Shown: positions 1 through 8,615 of the stretch, one piece after another
How the letters are laid out: each line of letters opens with the position of its first letter
Numbering within the stretch: the stretch's first letter is position 1
Assembly (NCBI RefSeq): GCF_017352135.1
Contig: NZ_CP071454.1
Span: 2,133,001-2,197,000 of the forward strand
Length of the DNA: 64,000 nt
Reading direction: 5' to 3'
Origin: Rhizobium lentis
GTDB lineage: Bacteria > Pseudomonadota > Alphaproteobacteria > Rhizobiales > Rhizobiaceae
Notes under the pieces: generated by a model
Seen by the model: the letters and a program-made list of their open reading frames with translations, nothing else
Database searches by the model: none
What the model was told of the DNA's origin: nothing
Made by a program: the position numbers and the translations under genes

Positions 1-395
1 TCGCCTGCAACATGATGATCGCCATGGCCATCGAGGCGATGGCTGAGAGCGTCGTGCTGACCGAGAGCGTCGGCCTCGACCGTGCGGATTTCTTTGAACT
101 CATCCTGGGCACGCTTTTCTCGGGCCGCGCCTATGAGAGCTACAGCGTGCAGATCACGGAACGGTCCTTTGAGCCCGGTTTCAAAGCCAAGCTCGCACTC
201 AAGGACATGCGCCTGGCGACCGAGGCCAGCAAGGAGATCGGACGCACGCTCCCGATGCTTGAAGCTGTCCGTGAGGGGCTCAGTAAAGCCGTCTTGGCGG
301 GCCTCGGCGACAAAGACTGGTCGATCATGGCCGATATGACGGTTCGTGGCGGCGGCAGCTTGGCGTCGTCTGAAAACAACGCGGAGACAAACTAA
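1..395 (+). CDS. Beta-hydroxyacid dehydrogenase family protein, C-terminal part (5' end outside window)
   Basis: The reading frame is open from the window edge to a TAA at 393-395. Visible residues begin ACNMM, which matches the conserved segment around the catalytic Lys and Asn of 3-hydroxyisobutyrate / 6-phosphogluconate dehydrogenase-like enzymes. The rest is the all-helical C-terminal domain (FKAKLALKDMRLA). Family members reduce or oxidise small beta-hydroxyacids or aldehydes with NAD(P). The N-terminal Rossmann domain is missing only because the window starts here. The last base of its stop codon is the first base of the next gene's ATG, so the two are probably cotranscribed. The substrate is unknown. 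Confidence 0.8.
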   Translation, partial: ACNMMIAMAIEAMAESVVLTESVGLDRADFFELILGTLFSGRAYESYSVQITERSFEPGFKAKLALKDMRLATEASKEIGRTLPMLEAVREGLSKAVLAGLGDKDWSIMADMTVRGGGSLASSENNAETN

Positions 396-1219
396 TGAAA
401 ACTTGGCTCATCACAGGCTGCTCGAGCGGTTTCGGACAGCGGCTGGCGGTCGCTGCAGCGCAGCGCGGCGATCAGGTCATCGCGACGGCCCGCAACATCA
501 AGACGATCGAGGTAATGGCCGAGCCTTTTGGCGGCCGCATGATCACCTTACCGCTCGACGTGACGGATGCGGCGGCAGCCAAGGCCGCGGTCGCAAAGGC
601 GGTCGAGATATTCGGCGGCTTTGACGTGCTCGTGAACAATGCCGGTTACGGGCTGTTCGGGTCGATCGAAGAAGGCACGCCTGAAGAATATCGACCGATG
701 TTCGAGGTAAACGTCTTCGGTCTGATCGAAGCCACCAGAGCGGCTCTGCCCGTCCTGCGGCGTTCGGGCGGTACGATCGTTAACATGTCGTCCGGCGCAG
801 GCATCGCGGGCAGCGGCGGAGGAGGGTATTATCACGCCGCCAAATTCGCCGTGGAAGGGATTTCCGAGGCGCTCGCCGGGGAGCTGAAGCCATTCGGCAT
901 CCGCGTGCTGATCGTCGAGCCGGGGCCGTTTCGCACCGAGTTCCTTGGACGCTCGATCACGATGGCAGCCAACGAGATGCCGGAATACGCCGCGAGCTCG
1001 CGCAGGCACTATCGCGAAACCAACAACGGCAATCAGGCGGGCGATCCCGACAAGGCGATCGCGGTGATCCTGCAGGCGGTCGACGCCGATGACGCCCCGC
1101 TTCATCTGCCGCTCGGCCCGATCGCGCATTCGATCGCCGAGCGAAAGCTAGCTTCTTTTCGTAGCGATATCGACGCCTGGCGCGATATCACCATCGCCAC
1201 CGATTTCAACCAGCCCTGA
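395..1219 (+). CDS. SDR family NAD(P)-dependent oxidoreductase
   Basis: A 274-residue classical short-chain dehydrogenase/reductase. The N-terminal cofactor motif is TGCSSGFG, followed by NNAGYG near residue 85. The catalytic Ser lies in the NMSSGAG stretch and the Tyr-x-x-x-Lys pair in YYHAAKFA near residue 150. The ATG overlaps the TAA of the upstream dehydrogenase by one base, which suggests translational coupling. The sequence resembles SDRs annotated as broad-range oxidoreductases; the substrate cannot be deduced. Confidence 0.9.
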   Translation: MKTWLITGCSSGFGQRLAVAAAQRGDQVIATARNIKTIEVMAEPFGGRMITLPLDVTDAAAAKAAVAKAVEIFGGFDVLVNNAGYGLFGSIEEGTPEEYRPMFEVNVFGLIEATRAALPVLRRSGGTIVNMSSGAGIAGSGGGGYYHAAKFAVEGISEALAGELKPFGIRVLIVEPGPFRTEFLGRSITMAANEMPEYAASSRRHYRETNNGNQAGDPDKAIAVILQAVDADDAPLHLPLGPIAHSIAERKLASFRSDIDAWRDITIATDFNQP

Positions 1220-1265
1220 GCGCTGGCCGTAAGCTTTGTTTGTATGGATCGACTGGAAAGCAATC

Positions 1266-2114
1266 ATGATCGCAACTCTGAAGGGGTTTACCCAGCAACT
1301 GGTGCCGGTGAATGGCATCAAGATCAACGCCATCACCGGGGGCTCCGGTCCGCCGATCCTTCTGCTGCACGGCTGGCCGGAGACATGGTGGGAATGGCAC
1401 CACGTGATGCCGCGGCTCGCCGAGCAATTTAGCGTGGTGGCCATGGATCTGCGCGGCGCGGGTTTTTCCGATTGCCCGCTTGACGGCTATGACAAGGCGA
1501 CGATGGCGCGCGACGCGCACGAAGTCATGGTTGCCCTGGGCCACGAACGCTACGCCGTTTGCGGCCATGACATTGGAGGAATGGTGGCGTTGCCGCAGGC
1601 TGCCATCTACCGGGAGGCTCTTACCCACCTAGCCGTTCTCGATGTTCCGCTTCCCGGCTGGTCCGAATGGGAAGCGACGACCGCAAGGATCTGGCACTTC
1701 AGCTTCCATATGAACCGGGATCTACCCGAGCGCCTGATCCATGGCCGTGAATATGATTATGTTTCGGCCTTCATGGCGGAGCGGTTCTACGATCACAGCA
1801 CCTTCAATCCGGCGAACATCGAGATCTACGCGACAGCGATGGCCCTTCCCGGCCGCACGCGCGGTGGCATGGAATGGTATCGTACGCTGGCCGCTGACCA
1901 TGCGGCCGCGCTCGAATATAAGAAGCAACCGCTTGAGATACCGGTGCTAGCTCTCGGCGGGGATCAGCGCTTTGGTGCGCATATGGTCCCGATGCTTAAG
2001 GAGTTCGCCAGCAATGTGACGGGCGGCTCGATTGAGCGGTGCAGCCACTATGTCGCTGACGAGCGGCCGGACGAGGTAGCGGCAGCTTTGATCGATTTCC
2101 TCAAGGCAAACTGA
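1266..2114 (+). CDS. Alpha/beta hydrolase, epoxide-hydrolase-like
   Basis: A 282-residue alpha/beta hydrolase. The oxyanion-hole motif HGWPETWWEW is near residue 35. The nucleophile elbow reads GHDIGG, so the nucleophile is Asp rather than Ser; this is typical of epoxide hydrolases and haloalkane dehalogenases. The C-terminal CSHYVADERPDEV contains the likely catalytic His. I chose the ATG at 1266 because GGAAAG lies five bases upstream; a TTG start at 1236 would add ten unlikely residues. It follows the SDR gene by 46 bp and may share its transcript. The substrate is not known. Confidence 0.85.
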   Translation: MIATLKGFTQQLVPVNGIKINAITGGSGPPILLLHGWPETWWEWHHVMPRLAEQFSVVAMDLRGAGFSDCPLDGYDKATMARDAHEVMVALGHERYAVCGHDIGGMVALPQAAIYREALTHLAVLDVPLPGWSEWEATTARIWHFSFHMNRDLPERLIHGREYDYVSAFMAERFYDHSTFNPANIEIYATAMALPGRTRGGMEWYRTLAADHAAALEYKKQPLEIPVLALGGDQRFGAHMVPMLKEFASNVTGGSIERCSHYVADERPDEVAAALIDFLKAN

Positions 2115-2210
2115 GATTGCGGCCGCCCGTCTTGAGCTGGGCGGATCGCGATACTGAGGGCGAGTTGCGCCCGATCGCGCTCAATTGGATAAACAAGAAA
2201 GGAAACGACA

Positions 2211-2774
2211 ATGACCGCACCTGTCATTCGCGGCGTCAATCACATCGGCATCACGGTGCCCGACATCGAATCAGCAAAATCGTTCCTGGTGGAAGCTTTC
2301 GGCGGCCAGGTGATCTATCAGTCCTTCGGACCGCAGGACCCGCCGCGGCAGGGGCCCGAATTCGAGCGGGCCACCGGCGCTTTCCCCGGAACGGTCGTGC
2401 GTGCACAGGCGATGGTCAAAATCGGAACCGGACCTGACATCGAACTCTTCGAAATGCACGGTCCCGAACAAGCCCGGCCAGCGCGGTCAAGCGACTTCGG
2501 CATTACGCACTTCGGTGTCTATACCGACGACATCGACGCATCGGTAGAGCGCTTCGAAAAAGCCGGAGGCACGTCTCTTACCGCGCCCCGCGCTATTCCC
2601 TACGCCACTGAGAAAGGTCCCGGAAACAAGGTCTGCTACTGCCGCATGCCATGGGGCACGACGATTGAGTTCATCACCACGCCGGATCGCATGGGCTATC
2701 ACGACCAGACGGATCTGCGCAGGTGGCAGGACGACGACCGAGTAGGGAGCGAAGAAGGAACCCGCATCAGTTAA
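2211..2774 (+). CDS. VOC family protein (glyoxalase/dioxygenase fold)
   Basis: A 187-residue vicinal-oxygen-chelate protein. It starts with RGVNHIGITVPDIE, the usual first beta-alpha module with a metal-binding His, and has the second module at FGITHFGVYTDDIDASVERF. It ends the TCR-like pattern with GTTIEFITTP, whose Glu is a typical metal ligand. GAAAGGAAACG precedes the ATG. It is probably the last gene of the group of small oxidoreductase and hydrolase genes at the left end. Family members include lyases, isomerases and dioxygenases; the reaction is not determined. Confidence 0.85.
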   Translation: MTAPVIRGVNHIGITVPDIESAKSFLVEAFGGQVIYQSFGPQDPPRQGPEFERATGAFPGTVVRAQAMVKIGTGPDIELFEMHGPEQARPARSSDFGITHFGVYTDDIDASVERFEKAGGTSLTAPRAIPYATEKGPGNKVCYCRMPWGTTIEFITTPDRMGYHDQTDLRRWQDDDRVGSEEGTRIS

Positions 2775-3165
2775 GTCGCCGCGATGCTGACGCTGTCGGG
2801 CGGTTCGACGAGTGCGCAGCCGCGACGGCTGTCGCGACGGCGGTCCGCCCATCCGGGTGAGCCTGACCTTCGTCAGCGCGGGTCTCATGCCGCTATGCGC
2901 TGCGAGCGGCGAAGTTCGTACGACTTCAGGTGCGAGGTGCGCGTGAACCGTCGAGAGTATCGCGACGGACAGCGAGAACGATGACGCCGGAAGCCGCCAA
3001 TTATCTGATCCGCTTCTATCGGTGCGCACAATGCCGTTGGAAATCTGAACACTGAACGATCTTCGCGTTGAAGAAAGTGCTGCACTCTAAATTGTTAGCT
3101 TCTTGAATCAACTCGACCAGCAATTAATCAATGTAGCCGCTCGATACAGCTAACTATGAATCCCC
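2775..3165. other. Intergenic region, no gene seen
   Basis: This 391-bp gap lies between the convergent VOC gene and guaA. Short open frames occur on both strands, but they lack convincing ribosome binding sites and resemble no family I know. The left part is GC-rich with short imperfect repeats; the right part, next to guaA, is distinctly AT-richer. I see no clear terminator hairpin. Confidence 0.6.
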
Positions 3166-4728
3166 CTACTCCCACTCGATCGTGCCGGGCGGCTTCGACG
3201 TGACGTCGTAGACCACCCGGTTGATGCCGCGCACCTCGTTTATGATGCGGGTGGCGGCGCGGCCGAGGAATTCCATGTCGTAGTGGTAGAAATCCGCCGT
3301 CATGCCGTCGACGGAAGTGACGGCGCGCAACGCGCAGACGAACTCATAGGTGCGCCCGTCGCCCATAACGCCGACGGTCTGGACGGGAAGCAGCACGGCG
3401 AAGGCCTGCCAGATGGCGTCGTAGAGGCCAGCCTTGCGGATTTCGTCGAGATAGATCGCATCGGCTTCGCGCAGGATCTCGAGTTTCTCGCGGGTGATGC
3501 CGCCGGGGCAGCGGATGGCGAGGCCGGGACCCGGGAAGGGGTGGCGGCCGATGAAACTGTCGGGCAGGCCGAGTTCGCGGCCGAGCACGCGCACCTCATC
3601 CTTGAAGAGTTCTCGCAACGGCTCGACCAGCTGCATCTTCATGCGCTCCGGCAGGCCGCCGACATTGTGGTGCGACTTGATCGTCACCGACGGGCCGCCG
3701 GTGAAAGAAACACTCTCGATCACGTCGGGATAGAGCGTGCCCTGACCGAGGAAATCGGCACCGCCGAGTTTCTTTGCTTCTTCCTCGAAGGTTTCGATGA
3801 ACAGCCGGCCGATGATCTTGCGCTTGGTCTCCGGGTCGCTGACGCCTTCGAGCTCGCCGATGAAACGGTCCGACGCATCGACATGCAGGAGATGCAGATT
3901 GTAGTGTTCGCGGAACATGGCGACGACATTGGCCGCCTCGTCCTTGCGCATCAGGCCGTGGTCGACGAGGATGCAGGTCAGCTGGTCGCCGACCGCCTCG
4001 TGGATCAGCAGCGCTGCGACGGAACTGTCGACGCCGCCCGAAAGTGCGCAGATGACGCGCTTGTCGCCGACCTGCTGGCGGATTTCCTCGACCGCCTTCT
4101 GTCGGTATGCCGACATTGACCAGTCGCCCTTGATGCCGGCGACATTATGGATGAAATTCCCGATCAGCTTGGCGCCGTCGGGCGTATGCACGACCTCGGG
4201 GTGGAACTGAACGCCGTAATATTTCCGCTTCTCGTCGGCGATGAAGGCGAAGGGGGCATTGGAAGAGGTGGCGACCACCTCGAAACCCTCTGGCAACGCG
4301 GTCACCCGGTCGCCATGGCTCATCCACACCTGATGGCGCGAGCCGGAGGACCAGAGGCCCTCGAACAGCTGGCAGTCCTTGTCGACGTCGAGGAAGGCGC
4401 GGCCGAATTCGCGGTGATGGCCGCTTTCGACCTTGCCGCCGAGCTGCATGCACATCGTCTGCTGGCCGTAGCAGATGCCGAAGACCGGCAGGCCGCTGTC
4501 GAAGATGATCTGGGGTGCCCGCGGCGATCCCTCGTCCACTGTGGACGCCGGGCTGCCGGAGAGGATCACGGCCTTCGGCTGCAGGCGCTTGAAGCCCTCT
4601 TCGGCCGATTGAAAGGGGACGATCTCGCAATAGACGCCGGCCTCGCGCACGCGCCGTGCGATGAGCTGGGTCACCTGGCTGCCGAAATCGACGATGAGAA
4701 CGGAGTCGGGATGTGCTGTCTGGGTCAT
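3166..4728 (-). CDS. guaA: GMP synthase (glutamine-hydrolysing)
   Basis: A 520-residue full-length GuaA, which converts XMP to GMP using ATP and glutamine in the cytoplasm. The N-terminal class I amidotransferase domain has the Cys nucleophile in [11 protein letters not shown] and the His-Glu pair in [10 protein letters not shown]. The central ATP-pyrophosphatase domain has the P-loop [11 protein letters not shown] near residue 230. The C-terminal dimerisation domain ends in [10 protein letters not shown], the invariant family terminus. It appears to be a single-gene unit, since 113 bp separate it from the nucleosidase gene upstream. Confidence 0.98.
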   Translation of the reverse strand: MTQTAHPDSVLIVDFGSQVTQLIARRVREAGVYCEIVPFQSAEEGFKRLQPKAVILSGSPASTVDEGSPRAPQIIFDSGLPVFGICYGQQTMCMQLGGKVESGHHREFGRAFLDVDKDCQLFEGLWSSGSRHQVWMSHGDRVTALPEGFEVVATSSNAPFAFIADEKRKYYGVQFHPEVVHTPDGAKLIGNFIHNVAGIKGDWSMSAYRQKAVEEIRQQVGDKRVICALSGGVDSSVAALLIHEAVGDQLTCILVDHGLMRKDEAANVVAMFREHYNLHLLHVDASDRFIGELEGVSDPETKRKIIGRLFIETFEEEAKKLGGADFLGQGTLYPDVIESVSFTGGPSVTIKSHHNVGGLPERMKMQLVEPLRELFKDEVRVLGRELGLPDSFIGRHPFPGPGLAIRCPGGITREKLEILREADAIYLDEIRKAGLYDAIWQAFAVLLPVQTVGVMGDGRTYEFVCALRAVTSVDGMTADFYHYDMEFLGRAATRIINEVRGINRVVYDVTSKPPGTIEWE

Positions 4729-4841
4729 GGCGAGGCTTTAATGAAAAGCGCTTCTCCTTGCAATCCGGGAAATCTTCGGCGTCGGGTTTTTATTGTTCCG
4801 ATTGTCCCCCCGCCCGTCTGACAAGGGGCGCGGTGTGCAGC

Positions 4842-5480
4842 CTAGAACCAGAAAACGCCGTCCTCCAGGGCCGTGCACAGGCTGTCGACGCCGTAGGAGA
4901 GCTTGCGGTCGACGATGTGCAGATATTCGGTCCACCCGGAAATATGCTGCAGCTCGACTGCGCCGTCGGAAATGCCGCGAAGGCCGATCAGCGGCAGCTT
5001 GTAGCCCTGGCAGGCGCGCAGCACCGCGTAGGTTTCCATGTCAACCATGTCGGCGTCGATGCCGCCATAGGCTGCACCCGAAATCACATTACCGCCGGTG
5101 GAAAGGCTGGCTTCGGGAATGCCGGGAATGCGCAGCGGCAGTTCAAGCGCCGCCGGCAGGTCGAGAAACGGCGTCCTGCCCTTTTCGAAACCGAGCGGTG
5201 AGGCGTCCATGTCGCGGTAGGACACCGAGCTCACCTGGTAGACCTCGGTCTGCTCCAGTTTTGCCGAACCGGCCGAGCCGAGCGAAACCACGAGATCCGG
5301 CAGGTCGTCGGCCGCATCGAGCCGCGCCAACGCCTTGGTCAGCGCGACCGCCGCCTCGACCGGGCCGACGCCTGTCATTAAAGGTTCGATGCGCGACCGC
5401 AGGAAGGGGCCATATTCGGCCTCCGCCGCCATGACGAACAGCATGGATTTGCCAGCGACCGACTTCAGCTCGAACTTCAT
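4842..5480 (-). CDS. 5'-methylthioadenosine/S-adenosylhomocysteine nucleosidase family protein
   Basis: A 212-residue member of the PNP/MTAN nucleosidase fold. Indicators are the N-terminal AAEAEYGPF, the MTGVGPVEAA loop, VSLGSAGS, and DMVDMETYAVLRAC, which carries the Met-Glu substrate-binding pair. IGLRGISDGA supplies the late catalytic Asp. Such enzymes release adenine from methylthioadenosine and S-adenosylhomocysteine. Its ATG overlaps the stop of the upstream thioesterase gene (ATGA), so the pair is cotranscribed. Whether this is the main MTAN or a specialised paralogue cannot be told. Confidence 0.85.
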   Translation of the reverse strand: MKFELKSVAGKSMLFVMAAEAEYGPFLRSRIEPLMTGVGPVEAAVALTKALARLDAADDLPDLVVSLGSAGSAKLEQTEVYQVSSVSYRDMDASPLGFEKGRTPFLDLPAALELPLRIPGIPEASLSTGGNVISGAAYGGIDADMVDMETYAVLRACQGYKLPLIGLRGISDGAVELQHISGWTEYLHIVDRKLSYGVDSLCTALEDGVFWF

Positions 5481-5926
5481 CCCGTAATTCCTTCTCTCCC
5501 GCGGATGACCATCATCGTTCCGGTCATGGAGGCGATGAGCTTCGCCGGCCCGTCGCTGATCGCATAGCCTCGCCCATCGGCGACGATGATGGTGGAACCG
5601 GGTTTCGTGATTTCCCCGCGAAACAGGAAACGCTCGCCACGCCCCGGCGACATGAGATTGACCTTGAACTCGATCGTCAGGATCGAAGCCTCCGGGTCGA
5701 TGACGCTGTAGGCCGCAAAGCCACAGGCCGAATCCAGCGCCGCGGATATGATGCCCGCATGCAGGATGCCGTGCTGCTGTGTCAGCTTGACGTCGAAGGG
5801 AAGCTCGATCTCGACGACGCCGTGCTCGACGCGCGTCAGCTCTGCGCCGATCGTCTGCATCGCCGCCTGGCGCGCAAAGTTGCGGCGGATTCGCGCGCGG
5901 AAATCGCCCCTGTCAGTCTCGCTCAT
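5477..5926 (-). CDS. PaaI family hotdog-fold thioesterase
   Basis: A 149-residue hotdog-fold protein. The motif QQHGILHAGIISAALDSACGFAA is the characteristic HGG-type active-site region of PaaI-like acyl-CoA thioesterases, although the usual HGG is HAG here. The frame is open further upstream, but I chose the ATG at 5926 because GAGAGGGG lies just before it and the extra N-terminal residues look non-coding. The last bases overlap the start of the nucleosidase gene. The acyl-CoA substrate is unknown. Confidence 0.85.
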   Translation of the reverse strand: MSETDRGDFRARIRRNFARQAAMQTIGAELTRVEHGVVEIELPFDVKLTQQHGILHAGIISAALDSACGFAAYSVIDPEASILTIEFKVNLMSPGRGERFLFRGEITKPGSTIIVADGRGYAISDGPAKLIASMTGTMMVIRGREGITG

Positions 5927-6168
5927 GGCTACCCCTCTCGAAGCCGGGAAAGTGGCATGGCGGGCCGGTTTCGACAAGCCGGACATTGCCGAAATGCGGT
6001 CGGGACGGCGCTGGAAAGCGCAAGCCGTGTCGCCGGGGCAACCCTTTGCCGTGTCATCGTGACGCCTGCCTGCTTTGCTAGACCTGCCGGCCTCTTGCAA
6101 CGCGATTGCGGCTTCGCGCAGGGCGGGTATTCTCGCACCAAATCTCGATATGATGGAGCACCGCCGGC

Positions 6169-7245
6169 ATGACGACGATATCGCAATCGGTTCGAAATTT
6201 CGAGAACTGGCTGGCCGGGGAACTAGGCGACGATATCGTCAAGAAGGATCTGAGCGAGAAGCACGAAAGGATGCGCAGCGGCGGTTTCGTCTTCCTGCGC
6301 GCCACCTATTGGCGCTGGTGCGAGATCATCCTCGACATCTGCCCGGATCTCGGCGGCGCGCCCGCGGTGCTGGCCATCGGCGATACGCATCTGGAGAATT
6401 TCGGCACCTGGCGCGATGCCGAGGGCCGGCTGGTCTGGGGCGTCAATGATTTCGATGAAGCGGCAGTGATGCCCTATGCGCTGGATCTCGTGCGCCTTGC
6501 CGCCAGCGCCGTCCTGGCGCGCAAAGGCGACGGCCCCTCGGTGCGCAAGATCGGTGAGCTGATCCTCGGCGGTTATCGCAGGGGCCTTGAAAATCCCTTG
6601 CCGCTCATTCTGGAGCGCGATCACAAATGGCTGCGCAAGGTGCTGATGCTGCCGAATTCCGAACGGCGGCAATTTTGGGAGAAGTATGACATGCTGCCTC
6701 CCGGCCGAAAACCGGTGCCGTCAGCCTATGTCACGGCGCTTGCCGACGCATTGCCGCCGGGGGCTGCATCCCGCGCGCCGATGCCGCGCAGCGCCGGTAC
6801 AGGCAGCCTCGGCCGGCCGCGTTTCGTTGCCTATGCCGAATGGCAGGGCGGACCGGTGCTGCGCGAGGCGAAGGCGTTGGTGCAGTCCGCATGGTCGCTA
6901 TGCCACAGGCCCCAGGACGTGTCGATCCACGCGGGTGAGATCGCCAGCGGGCGGGCGCGCGCGGCCGATCCGCATTACCGGGTTTCCGACCGCATCCTCG
7001 TGCGCCGGCTCTCGCCGAACAGCCGCAAGATCGAGATCGACAAGCATCCGGAAACCCTGCTTTTGCCGACGATGCTCGAGCTGATGGGCTTCGAGATCGC
7101 CAACTGCCATTCCGACGATGCGGCGGCAGCCACGGCAATCCTGCGGGATTTGCAGGCGCGCGACCCCGAATGGCTGCAGGAGGCGGCAATGATGGCGGCA
7201 TCGGGCATCAGTGCCGAGCAGAAAGCCTATTGCCGTTCCCGGTAA
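6169..7245 (+). CDS. DUF2252 domain-containing protein
   Basis: A 358-residue protein recognisable as DUF2252 by IGDTHLENFGTW near residue 68 and VNDFDEAAVMPYALDLVRLAAS near residue 95. These resemble the catalytic loop (HxxN) and metal loop (DFD) of aminoglycoside-phosphotransferase-like kinases, so kinase activity is plausible but unproven. It is transcribed divergently from the thioesterase/nucleosidase pair and stands alone. The start is supported by the natural N-terminus MTTISQSV. Confidence 0.85.
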   Translation: MTTISQSVRNFENWLAGELGDDIVKKDLSEKHERMRSGGFVFLRATYWRWCEIILDICPDLGGAPAVLAIGDTHLENFGTWRDAEGRLVWGVNDFDEAAVMPYALDLVRLAASAVLARKGDGPSVRKIGELILGGYRRGLENPLPLILERDHKWLRKVLMLPNSERRQFWEKYDMLPPGRKPVPSAYVTALADALPPGAASRAPMPRSAGTGSLGRPRFVAYAEWQGGPVLREAKALVQSAWSLCHRPQDVSIHAGEIASGRARAADPHYRVSDRILVRRLSPNSRKIEIDKHPETLLLPTMLELMGFEIANCHSDDAAAATAILRDLQARDPEWLQEAAMMAASGISAEQKAYCRSR

Positions 7246-7265
7246 GTGATGCCGCCGCTTTGGAC

Positions 7266-7538
7266 TAGAGCCTTTCCTAGTCAGATTGAAGCATTCTGCC
7301 GGAGCAGGTTTTCGTCAGGGCAAAGGCGATTGGCGACGGGCATACCCCAAGGTACGTCCGAGCCGATCGCCTTTGATCCTGGCGGAAAGATGCCCGGCCC
7401 TTCGGGTTGGCTGAAACGGGCCGGCTGATCGACCGGCCGGCTTGGCCGTAGAGCTCGGCTACGACGCGCGCCGGCCGGTCGACCATCCGACTCCGTTTGA
7501 GCCAACAGAATGATTCAATCTGACCAGGAAAGGCTCTA
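7266..7538. repeat. Long terminal-inverted-repeat intergenic element (RIME-like)
   Basis: The outer arms are 33 bp long (7266-7298 and 7506-7538) and are inverted copies with two mismatches. An inner inverted pair, AAAGGCGATTGGC near 7320 and GCCGATCGCCTTT near 7362, forms a second stem, and a GC-rich CCGGCCGG-containing palindromic block follows. No open frame inside looks real. The architecture resembles the non-coding Rhizobium intergenic mosaic elements. The right end overlaps the stop codon of the DUF1513 gene, so the element also forms the 3' end of that operon's transcript. Confidence 0.75.
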
Positions 7539-8612
7539 GATCCGCACGATGTGCTGATCCCAGGCGACGTCGCTGCGGGTCGACAGGAAATCGCCATCAT
7601 AGGAGGAGACGGCAAAGCCGCCCTTGGCCGGCGCGATTCCCGCCGCATCGGCAATGATCGTCTCGGACAGCACCTTGCCCGTCCTGGCGTCGATGGTCAC
7701 CGAGGCGCCGCCCTTCGGCGACGTCACGCCGACGAGGCCCGCGCTGCGGTTGACGGCGATCGCGCCGACGTAATTGGCAAGCCTGCGTGTCGTCTCCTCC
7801 GGCAGGTCGATGAAGGTGAGATCCTCGCCCTTGGCGAAATGGCCCACAAGCGGCGGCAGGTCCTTGCGGTGGCCTTCGTACTGGCAGGCGAACCAGATGC
7901 GGCCGTCGCCGTCGAGGTCGACGTGACGGGTGGAGAGCGCCGACCATTCCGCCGGCAGCAGATGTTTTTCGACGAGCGCGCCGCTTGCCGCGTCGATCAG
8001 GGCCAGCGACGGCTGCATCTCTCCGAGATTGAGCTTGATGCGGCCGAAATCCGGATGTGTCTCGATGCCGCCATTGGCGACGATGAGCAGGCGTCCGTCT
8101 TCGGAGACCGTCATGTCGTGCGGGCCGATGCCGCAGGTCTCGAATTCGCCAATGCGGGTGAAGCGGTCGGTTGCGTCATAGAGGCCGATCATGCCGCGAT
8201 TGCCGTCGAAATCGTTCTCGCTGGCGTAGAGGATGCGGCCATCGGGAGAAAAGGCGCCATGGCCGTAAAAGTGCCGGCCTTCCCGGGAGTTGATGACGAC
8301 CGGCTCGCCCTTGTTCCTCGGATCGAAGATCATTGCATAGGTGCCGGGGCGCCGGGCGAAGGCGGCGGCCTTGCCGGTGGCCGCACTGAAGGCCATGCCG
8401 TGCGCCCGGGCGGGAAGCGCCACCTGATCGACAATTTCGCCGCGCTCGGTCACGGTCGCGACGGCAAAGGAACCATCGCCCGTCCGAATGCCGGAGGCAT
8501 AGATCGCGTCGCTCCGCTCCAGGGCCATCAGCGACCTTGGCGCCAGGCTCGCCAGGAAGCCGATCCCTGCTGCCTTGACGAAACTGCGTCGGTCGATCGT
8601 GGTGCTTCGCAT
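7536..8612 (-). CDS. DUF1513 domain-containing protein, Tat-exported
   Basis: A 358-residue protein with a clear twin-arginine signal: DRRSFVKAAGIGFLASLAP at residues 8-26, ending in an alanine cleavage region. The remainder resembles a beta-propeller (repeated short strands such as DGRILYASEND and GPHDMTVSEDGRLLIVANGG), in line with the DUF1513 family. It is the last gene of the imelysin operon, three bases after the preceding stop. Its exact role in the periplasm is unknown. Its TAG stop codon sits inside the inverted-repeat element at 7266-7538. Confidence 0.88.
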   Translation of the reverse strand: MRSTTIDRRSFVKAAGIGFLASLAPRSLMALERSDAIYASGIRTGDGSFAVATVTERGEIVDQVALPARAHGMAFSAATGKAAAFARRPGTYAMIFDPRNKGEPVVINSREGRHFYGHGAFSPDGRILYASENDFDGNRGMIGLYDATDRFTRIGEFETCGIGPHDMTVSEDGRLLIVANGGIETHPDFGRIKLNLGEMQPSLALIDAASGALVEKHLLPAEWSALSTRHVDLDGDGRIWFACQYEGHRKDLPPLVGHFAKGEDLTFIDLPEETTRRLANYVGAIAVNRSAGLVGVTSPKGGASVTIDARTGKVLSETIIADAAGIAPAKGGFAVSSYDGDFLSTRSDVAWDQHIVRI

Positions 8613-8615
8613 GGG

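Noticed and set aside
2784..2984. 66-codon open frame after the VOC gene
   Set aside because: No convincing ribosome binding site, low-complexity Arg/Ser-rich product, and an overlapping frame of equal quality on the other strand.
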